Assembly (NCBI RefSeq): GCF_001681715.1 | Contig: NZ_LNWY01000004.1 | Coordinates: forward strand, 1 to 64,000 | DNA: 64,000 nucleotides | DNA from: Tritonibacter mobilis | GTDB taxonomy: Bacteria > Pseudomonadota > Alphaproteobacteria > Rhodobacterales > Rhodobacteraceae | Direction: 5' to 3' | In this document: in pieces, positions 58,470 to 64,000 of the stretch | How the letters are laid out: each line of letters starts with the position of its first letter | How positions within the stretch are numbered: the first letter of the stretch is position 1 | Translations under genes and position numbers: made by a program | The notes under the pieces: generated by a model | What the model was told of the DNA's origin: nothing | What the model saw: the letters and a program-made list of their open reading frames with translations, nothing else | Database searches by the model: none

Positions 58470-59342
58470 ATGTTCAAAGGCTCTATGCCAGCCCTCGTCA
58501 CCCCGTTTCGCAATGGTGAGTTGGATCTGGACACGCTCAAACACTTGGTTGAATGGCATATTGCCGAAGGCTCGACCGGCCTCGTCCCTGTTGGCACTAC
58601 CGGTGAAAGCCCGACGCTGACCCACGAAGAACACGAGTTGGTCATCAAAGTGGTGGTGGAAACCGCTGCTGGCCGTGTGCCGGTGATCGCCGGAGCCGGG
58701 TCCAACAACACCGTCGAGGCGATTCGCTTTGTGGAATATGCCCACCGGGTTGGCGCCGACGCGGCGCTGGTTGTGACGCCTTACTACAACAAGCCGACCC
58801 AACGCGGCATGATCGCACATTTCAGCGCGTTGCATGACTGCGCCGACATCCCGATCATCATCTACAACATCCCGCCGCGCTCGGTTGTGGATATGACTCC
58901 TGCCACCATGGGCGAGCTGGCAAAACTGCCGCGCATCGTCGGTGTCAAGGACGCCACTGGCAAGCTAGAACGCGTCAGCCAGCAGCGTGCCTCTTGCGGT
59001 CCGGAGTTCATTCAGCTCTCGGGCGAGGACGCAACCGCGCTGGGCTTTAACGCGCATGGCGGTGTGGGTTGTATTTCCGTCACCGCAAACGTCGCGCCAA
59101 AACTCTGCGCAGAATTTCAGGCGGCGACATTGGCGGGCGACTACAAGACCGCGCTGGAGTATCAGGACCGCCTGATGCCACTGCATGAGGCGATCTTTAT
59201 CGAGCCCGGTCTGGTGGGCGCAAAATACGGCATGTCAAAGCTGGGCCTGTGCTCTGAGGAGGTGCGCTCGCCGCTTACAGGGCTTGAGGACAGCACCAAG
59301 GCCAAGATTGACGCAGCCATGGCGCACGCAGGCTTGCTCTGA
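58470..59342 (+). CDS. dapA: 4-hydroxy-tetrahydrodipicolinate synthase
   Basis: 290-aa class I aldolase-type enzyme condensing pyruvate with aspartate semialdehyde in lysine and diaminopimelate synthesis. It shows [42 protein letters not shown], the catalytic Tyr in [12 protein letters not shown], the Schiff-base Lys in [12 protein letters not shown], and [11 protein letters not shown]. The ATG at 58470 follows GGAGC and yields the standard length. It is divergent from slt, 138 bp apart, and ends at a strong terminator. Confidence 0.96.
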   Translation: MFKGSMPALVTPFRNGELDLDTLKHLVEWHIAEGSTGLVPVGTTGESPTLTHEEHELVIKVVVETAAGRVPVIAGAGSNNTVEAIRFVEYAHRVGADAALVVTPYYNKPTQRGMIAHFSALHDCADIPIIIYNIPPRSVVDMTPATMGELAKLPRIVGVKDATGKLERVSQQRASCGPEFIQLSGEDATALGFNAHGGVGCISVTANVAPKLCAEFQAATLAGDYKTALEYQDRLMPLHEAIFIEPGLVGAKYGMSKLGLCSEEVRSPLTGLEDSTKAKIDAAMAHAGLL

Positions 59343-59366
59343 TCGATTTCAGATATCACTGAATGC

Positions 59367-59398
59367 AACAGCCTCGGTTTTGCCGGGGCTGTTTTATT
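59367..59398 (+). terminator. Intrinsic terminator of dapA
   Basis: AACAGCCTCGG and CCGGGGCTGTT pair around a TTTTG loop, followed by TTATTTT. Confidence 0.8.
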
Positions 59399-59430
59399 TT
59401 GGCGAATTGTCTTGTGGTGGGGCGCTGTTT

Positions 59431-60309
59431 CTACAGAACTTTGGCCAGATGCGCGGTCTTTTCAGGATTGCGGATCACATAGACCTTGGCGATCCGCCCG
59501 TCGCGGATTTCCAGCGCCGTGGCCTGAACCAGACCTTCGGGCTCCAGACTGAGGATCGCGGGCAGGCCGTTCAGCATAGCAAATCGCCAGCGTGGTGGCA
59601 GATGGGCGCCAGATTTGCGCGCCAGCCCTTCGGCCAGTCGCATCACCTTATCGCGGCCATAAATCGGGTTGAGCGCCGCAGTGGCCTTGCCACCCCCATC
59701 ACTCACCAGCTCCACATCCTGTGCCAGAAGCTGCGTCAGGGCCGCCATATCGCCAGTTTTTGAGGCGCGAAAGAAGGCTTCCGTCAGGGCGCGGCTCTCT
59801 TCTGGCGCAACATGGCTTCGGGGGCGTTCAGTTTGCACATGACGACGCGCCCGTGACACCAGTTGGCGACAGGCGGACGGGCTGCGGTCCAGGGCATTTG
59901 CGACCTCTTCATGACTGTCGCCAAAAACGTCATGCAGCAGGAAGGCCGCGCGTTCGAGCGGGGTAAGCCGCTCCAGGGCCAGCAACAGGGCAACAGAGAC
60001 ATCGTGGTCGATCCGTTCCGTCGGGTCTTCGGTCAGCAACGGCTCCGGCAGCCACGCGCCCGTGTAGGTTTCGCGTTTGACACGCGCCGATTTCAACTGA
60101 TCCAGACAGAGCCGCGTCACCACACGCACCAGATAGCCAGTTACATCCCTGACGTCGTCCTGAGACACCGATTGCCAGCGTAAATAAGCCTCTTGCAGGA
60201 TATCCTCGGCATCCGCGACACTGCCCAACATGCGATAGGCGACCGCGAAAAGACGCGGTCGCACCGATAGGAACGTATCGGTTCCGGTATCTTGTGCCTG
60301 ATGGCTCAC
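59431..60309 (-). CDS. ECF41-family RNA polymerase sigma factor
   Basis: 292-aa sigma factor with sigma2 (FAVAYRMLGSVADAEDILQEAY, DVRDVTGYLVRVVTRLCLDQ) and sigma4 (RLTPLERAAFLLHDVFGDSHEEVANAL) regions, then a SnoaL/NTF2-like C-terminal domain of about 115 residues (MAALTQLLAQDVELVSDGGGKA, YGRDKVMRLAEGLARK). That architecture defines ECF41, in which the C-terminal domain replaces a separate anti-sigma factor. The GTG at 60309 overlaps the stop of the upstream gene (GTGA). The operon partner is an AhpD-like decarboxylase, one of the usual ECF41 targets. Confidence 0.88.
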   Translation of the reverse strand: MSHQAQDTGTDTFLSVRPRLFAVAYRMLGSVADAEDILQEAYLRWQSVSQDDVRDVTGYLVRVVTRLCLDQLKSARVKRETYTGAWLPEPLLTEDPTERIDHDVSVALLLALERLTPLERAAFLLHDVFGDSHEEVANALDRSPSACRQLVSRARRHVQTERPRSHVAPEESRALTEAFFRASKTGDMAALTQLLAQDVELVSDGGGKATAALNPIYGRDKVMRLAEGLARKSGAHLPPRWRFAMLNGLPAILSLEPEGLVQATALEIRDGRIAKVYVIRNPEKTAHLAKVL

Positions 60310-60767
60310 GCGGCAGACGCCTCCTTTGTCACAGGATGCGGCGTGCGAAAACCGATAGCAATGCGGTTCCATGCGTTGATCGCACCGATCAACAGCGTCA
60401 GCGCCACCTGTTCACGGGGAGAGAAGTGCTCCGCCACCAGCGCGTAATCCGCATCCGGTGCGGCCGTATCAGCCACCAGCGTCAGCGCCTCGGTCCACGC
60501 AAGCGCCGCCTGTTCACGCGGGGTATAAAGCGTGCTCTCGCGCCATGCAGGCAGCAGATGCATGCGGTCCTCGCTTTCGCCCGCTTTGCGCGCGTCATGC
60601 GTGTGCATGTGGATGCAAAATGCGCAGCCATTGATTTGTGAGGCGCGTAGTTTGACCAACTCGATGATGCTGAACTCCAGTCCAGAGGCCTTTAGCAGCT
60701 CTTCTTGTTCCATCATCGGCTTAAAGAGATCACCGGCAGCGGCAAACTGGTCGAGACGTTGGGTCAT
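60306..60767 (-). CDS. Carboxymuconolactone decarboxylase-family protein (AhpD-like)
   Basis: 153-aa all-helical AhpD-like protein with the redox CxxC motif in NGCAFCIHMHTHDAR near residue 48. It shows LVKLRASQINGC and the C-terminal NAWNRIAIGFRTPHP. Family members act as peroxidase-system reductases or thiol-dependent enzymes; the substrate is unknown. It is the first gene of the ECF41 operon, behind the ECF41 promoter at 60808-60834, and it overlaps the sigma gene by 4 bp. Confidence 0.88.
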   Translation of the reverse strand: MTQRLDQFAAAGDLFKPMMEQEELLKASGLEFSIIELVKLRASQINGCAFCIHMHTHDARKAGESEDRMHLLPAWRESTLYTPREQAALAWTEALTLVADTAAPDADYALVAEHFSPREQVALTLLIGAINAWNRIAIGFRTPHPVTKEASAA

Positions 60768-60807
60768 GGGTCCTGTTCCTTTATTTGTCAGAGGGGACTG
60801 ACAATAG

Positions 60808-60834
60808 GACGAGCGGCCCTCAGGATCTGTGACA
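60808..60834 (-). promoter_or_regulatory. ECF41-type sigma promoter
   Basis: On the complement strand TGTCACA (-35) is followed after 16 bases by CGTC (-10), the published ECF41 consensus. It stands 41 bases upstream of the AhpD-like gene and implies that the sigma factor activates its own operon. Confidence 0.8.
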
Positions 60835-60864
60835 CGGGCGGCGAATTTTTTGAAAAAATCCGGA

Positions 60865-61902
60865 TCAGGTCAGAGCCGCGATGCCCAGCAGAATCAAACC
60901 GGCGATGAAAATCGTTTCTGTCACCAAGAGACCAATCGCGGCCCCACCCACGGACAGCACCTGTTTGAGGTTGCTTTTCATACCGACGGCGGCGATGGCG
61001 ATCAGCAACAGCCAGCGTGAGCAGGCGCTGAGGAAGTCACTCACCGCAGGTGGGATCAGCGACAGCGAATTGAGCACCGCAAGCGCAATGAAGCCGATGA
61101 CAAAACCGGGAAGCAGTGGTGGTTGTTTCCCTTCGGTTGCGGTCTCCAGCCGCGCGCGGATCATCAAAGACGCCACAAGAACCACCGGCGCTAGCATCGA
61201 CACGCGGATCAGCTTGACCAATGTTGCGGTATCGCCGGTCTCATCAGAGATCGAGAACCCGGCACCCACCACCTGCGCGACGTCATGAATGGTGCCGCCA
61301 AGGAACACGCCCGCCTGAATGTGGTCAAACTCCATCAGGCTCGCCAGCAGCGGATAGGTGATCATCGCGATTGTTGACAGCACGGTGACGCCCATCACTG
61401 TGAAGATCAGCCGCTGTTCCGAGTTCTTGTCACGCGGCAGGATCGCGGCAATGGCCATGGCGGCGGATGCTCCACAGATTGCCACCGAACCCGCCGTGAG
61501 CAAAGCAAAACGCCATTCCTGCTTGAAAAACCGGGCCACCCAGAGGCCAAAGAGAATGGTTGCGACCACTCCGCCTGCTGTCAGCAAGATCAAAGGCAGG
61601 CCAAGCCCTGCCAGCACCGTCATTGAGACCCTGACCCCCAACAAAGCGACGCCCAGCCGCAGGAAGGCCCGCGCCGAGAACGCCACCCCCGGCACCGTGC
61701 GCCCTTCCTCGCCGAGGAAACTGACCGCTATACCGAGCAAGAGAGCCAAGAGCATTGCCGGTGTGGCGTAATGCTCTGCGAGGAACTGCGCAGTGGCTGC
61801 GACGATGACAGAGACCGCGATGCCCGGAAACAGAACCTTGAAGTGCGTTCGCATGGTTTGGGCGAGCAGGGGGAAGCGGAAGGAAGGAGATGTGTCAGGC
61901 AC
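60865..61902 (-). CDS. YeiH-family putative sulfate exporter
   Basis: 345-aa inner-membrane protein of the conserved hypothetical 698/YeiH family (PF03601), with about ten hydrophobic segments. It shows ATPAMLLALLLGIAVSFLGE, GVALLGVRVSMTVLAGLG, GASAAMAIAAILPRDKNSEQ and GTIHDVAQVVGAGFSISDET, the latter a family signature. The proposed role is anion (sulfate or sulfite) export, which would suit its position near xsc and a TauE-type exporter. GTG at 61902 is taken as start; an ATG at 61854 is an alternative. Confidence 0.82.
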   Translation of the reverse strand: MPDTSPSFRFPLLAQTMRTHFKVLFPGIAVSVIVAATAQFLAEHYATPAMLLALLLGIAVSFLGEEGRTVPGVAFSARAFLRLGVALLGVRVSMTVLAGLGLPLILLTAGGVVATILFGLWVARFFKQEWRFALLTAGSVAICGASAAMAIAAILPRDKNSEQRLIFTVMGVTVLSTIAMITYPLLASLMEFDHIQAGVFLGGTIHDVAQVVGAGFSISDETGDTATLVKLIRVSMLAPVVLVASLMIRARLETATEGKQPPLLPGFVIGFIALAVLNSLSLIPPAVSDFLSACSRWLLLIAIAAVGMKSNLKQVLSVGGAAIGLLVTETIFIAGLILLGIAALT

Positions 61903-62089
61903 GAAAAACTCTCGGACTTGGGCAAGTATAAAGCTGACGCAAAGATGAGGCGCGGTGCTGGCTCATGCACGTCAGCAAAAACGGTTTGCCAAATGTTCTG
62001 ATCGAATTGGTACGCGTGTTCCGCTGAATTGGAAAGGGCGGAACATTTGTTTCTGGCTGGTAGACTCTGGGGGGACTGAGGGAGTGCGT

Positions 62090-62854
62090 TCACACCATGA
62101 CCCGAATGATGTTGATCCCTGCAAGCACCGCCAGCAACACGACCACCTTTTGGCGAAACCCCTCGGGTTTTGTGCGGGCGAAACCTTGGCTGCCGCACCA
62201 CACGCCTGCACCGAGGATTGGAAAGGCGAGGGCCGCGGCAAATGCTGTTTCAACCGTGACCAACCCGTGTGACGACATCGCAGGCAGTGCCATCAGGTCG
62301 ATCCCGGTGAGAAACACAATCATCGTCGCACGAAATGTCGCTGGGTTCATGGCTTGCGCCGATAGAAAGGCTGCGGTCGGCAGGCCGCCAACCCCGGCTG
62401 CATTGGCCGTGCCGGAAATCACGCCAACGCCTGTGTGACCCAAGGCCCCAATCGGGCGTTTCAGCTGCCATCCGCTAAGCAAAACCAAACTGAGCACCAA
62501 AATCAATCCGGACACCGCAAGCCGCGCCTGAACCGGATCAAGCCGGGCCATGATTGCCACCGCAGGGACGACCGCGATTGCCGCCCCAAGAAGCAACGCG
62601 ACAGCTCTGCGCCAGTCCACATGGGCGCGGATGCCTCGGGCCTGAAAGGCGGTCATGACGATCTCGCAGATGAATACCATCGGGATCAACGGCAGTGGGT
62701 TTGTCACCAGCGAGGCGAACACAATGAAAATCGCCGAAAACCCAAAGCCCGAATACCCCCGGATCACGGCTGCAAAAAACAGGGCTCCGGCCAGAAACAG
62801 ACCCTGCGCTGCGGTCAGCGCAAACGGCAGATCTGGTATCATTGCCAGCGTCAC
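62090..62854 (-). CDS. TauE/SafE-family sulfite exporter
   Basis: 254-aa integral membrane protein of the TauE/SafE family with about eight hydrophobic segments (AAVIRGYSGFGFSAIFIVFA, LIPMVFICEIVMTAFQARG, GVISGTANAAGVGGLPTAAF). It directly follows xsc (GTG start overlaps the xsc stop TAG by one base), so it probably removes the sulfite released when Xsc breaks down sulfoacetaldehyde. Substrate assignment rests on this context. Confidence 0.82.
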   Translation of the reverse strand: MTLAMIPDLPFALTAAQGLFLAGALFFAAVIRGYSGFGFSAIFIVFASLVTNPLPLIPMVFICEIVMTAFQARGIRAHVDWRRAVALLLGAAIAVVPAVAIMARLDPVQARLAVSGLILVLSLVLLSGWQLKRPIGALGHTGVGVISGTANAAGVGGLPTAAFLSAQAMNPATFRATMIVFLTGIDLMALPAMSSHGLVTVETAFAAALAFPILGAGVWCGSQGFARTKPEGFRQKVVVLLAVLAGINIIRVMV

Positions 62855-64000
62855 TACGCTTGCTCCTGTGGGCGCATGTCCTGCGCTGAGATACCGGCCA
62901 CTTTGATCGGTTTTGTCATTGCATCGCGGCGGAAGGGTTCACCCAGTTCCTGATTGATCATCGCTTCAATAAGGGTGGTGATGCCGTTCTTCTGGTCCTC
63001 AATCGCCTGATGTAGGGCCGAGGTCAGCTCCTCCATTGTGTGTGCCACGACCCCTTTCAGGCCGCAAGCCTGCGCGATCCCGGCGTAAGAGACCTGAGTG
63101 TCCAGTTCGGTGCCCACAAAGTTGTCGTCGAACCAAAGCGTCGAGTTGCGCTTTTCCGCGCCCCATTGGTAGTTGCGAAAGACCACCTGCGTGATCGCGG
63201 GCCATTCCGCGCGGCCGATGGCGGTGAGCTCGTTCACAGCGATCCCAAAAGCGCCATCGCCGGCAAACCCGACCACAGGTGTATCTGGGCAGCCGATCTT
63301 TGCCCCCATGATGGCGGGCAACCCATAGCCGCAGGGGCCGAACAATCCCGGTGCGAGGTATTTCCGGCCTGACTCAAACGATGGATAAGCATTGCCGGTG
63401 GCACAGTTGTTGCCAATGTCCGAGGAGATAATCGCCTCTTTGGGCAGTGCGGATTGGATGGCGCGCCATGCCATGCGCGGACTCATCCAGTCGGGTTTGT
63501 CCGCGCGGGCGCGTTGGTTCCATGTGGTGCCGGGATCATCGTCCTCATGGTCCATGGACGCAAGCTGCTGCGCCCAGCGAGACTTGGTTTGCGCAATCTT
63601 GGCCTTGCGAGCTGCACGACCCGAATCCCCGGCTCTGTCAGAGAGTTGGCTGAGGAGACCTTTGGCGACCTTGGCTGCGTCGCCAATGATGCCGATGTTT
63701 ATGGGTTTAGTGAGGCCAATACGATCAGGATTGATGTCGACCTGCACAATCTTGGCCTGCGTTGGCCAGTACTCCATGCCGTAGCTGGGCAAGGTAGAGA
63801 ATGGGTTCAGCCGGGTGCCAAGACACAGCACCACATCGGCCTCCCTGATCAACTCCATCGCTGCCCTGGAGCCATTATACCCCAAAGGGCCCGCAAAGAG
63901 CGGATGCGAACCGGGAAAGGCGTCATTGTGCTGGTAACCCACACAGACGGGTGCATCGAGCCGTTCAGCCAGTTCAATCGAGGCCGCAATACCGCCCGTG
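62854..64000 (-). CDS. xsc: Sulfoacetaldehyde acetyltransferase (N-terminal part outside the window)
   Basis: Thiamine-diphosphate enzyme that converts sulfoacetaldehyde and phosphate to acetyl phosphate and sulfite in taurine and other C2-sulfonate degradation. The 382 residues in view cover the central domain (ADVVLCLGTRLNPFSTLPSYG) and the C-terminal domain with the ThDP site (VVGFAGDGAFGIAVNELTAI, QVVFRNYQWGAEKRN). The N-terminal third continues beyond the right edge. The NYQWGAEKRNSTLW segment is typical of Xsc as opposed to acetolactate synthases. Confidence 0.88.
   Translation of the reverse strand, partial: TGGIAASIELAERLDAPVCVGYQHNDAFPGSHPLFAGPLGYNGSRAAMELIREADVVLCLGTRLNPFSTLPSYGMEYWPTQAKIVQVDINPDRIGLTKPINIGIIGDAAKVAKGLLSQLSDRAGDSGRAARKAKIAQTKSRWAQQLASMDHEDDDPGTTWNQRARADKPDWMSPRMAWRAIQSALPKEAIISSDIGNNCATGNAYPSFESGRKYLAPGLFGPCGYGLPAIMGAKIGCPDTPVVGFAGDGAFGIAVNELTAIGRAEWPAITQVVFRNYQWGAEKRNSTLWFDDNFVGTELDTQVSYAGIAQACGLKGVVAHTMEELTSALHQAIEDQKNGITTLIEAMINQELGEPFRRDAMTKPIKVAGISAQDMRPQEQA

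Overview
The window reads as a stretch of alphaproteobacterial chromosome, most likely from the marine Roseobacter group (Rhodobacteraceae). The reasons are the GC-rich housekeeping genes, a stand-alone complex I NDUFS4-type gene beside uvrB, a YjbE/F/H exopolysaccharide module, ECF41 and ECF42 sigma operons, and a sulfoacetaldehyde acetyltransferase (xsc) with a TauE-type exporter. Species cannot be fixed from the sequence alone.

Layout. (1) 0.3-13 kb is an exopolysaccharide locus: a WbpM/CapD-type membrane dehydratase, YjbH, YjbF and a YjbE-like Gly/Ala-rich peptide, a Wza-type outer-membrane export lipoprotein, a small epimerase, a phosphoglycosyl transferase, ManC, a UDP-sugar 6-dehydrogenase and a UDP-glucuronate 4-epimerase-like enzyme. 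No Wzx, Wzy or Wzc is in view. (2) 13.4-15.3 kb is a nest of decayed insertion sequences. The last one cuts off the 5' part of a polymorphic-toxin gene. Its intact C-terminal Ntox15/Tde-type nuclease tip (15.3-16.1 kb) is followed by two related GAD-like/DUF1851 immunity genes. (3) 17.6-33.2 kb is a capsule cassette bounded by two direct copies of kpsF, one complete and one truncated, about 97% identical by eye. Between them, inside IS3-family scars at both ends, lie kpsM, kpsE, kpsT, three glycosyltransferases (one split in two), an LpxD-like acyltransferase, and a WbpA/WbpB/WbpE set for a 2,3-diamino-uronic acid sugar. This block is clearly AT-richer than its flanks. (4) 33.3-35.8 kb is an ECF42 sigma operon (MAPEG, DGPF/YciI protein, sigma factor) with a matching promoter. 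(5) 36-45 kb is a second nucleotide-sugar area: gmd and fcl (GDP-fucose), then a leftward rmlC-acyltransferase-rmlB-hydrolase-rmlD-rmlA-glycosyltransferase operon (dTDP-rhamnose). (6) 45.7-49.4 kb is decay: a second gmd-fcl pair with frameshifts and a stop, an insertion-sequence end, and a broken UvrD-like helicase. (7) 49.6-64 kb is core chromosome: the NDUFS4-like gene, uvrB, dgt, an MnmC-type oxidoreductase divergent from mnmD, an EamA transporter, a lytic transglycosylase, dapA, an ECF41 operon with its consensus promoter, a YeiH-type transporter, TauE/SafE and xsc (cut by the window end).

Taken together, the left two thirds is a surface-polysaccharide region that has been repeatedly rearranged by IS3- and IS5-family elements. 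It supplies GDP-mannose, GDP-fucose, dTDP-rhamnose, UDP-uronic acids and probably a diacylamido-uronic acid, and it holds two different export logics: a YjbH/Wza-like outer-membrane route and a KpsMTE ABC route. KpsF would supply arabinose 5-phosphate for a Kdo linker, but kpsC and kpsS are not in this window. The most notable items are the orphaned toxin tip with tandem immunity genes, the capsule cassette between divergent kpsF copies, the mosaic CapD gene, the split glycosyltransferase, and two ECF operons whose promoters can be read directly.
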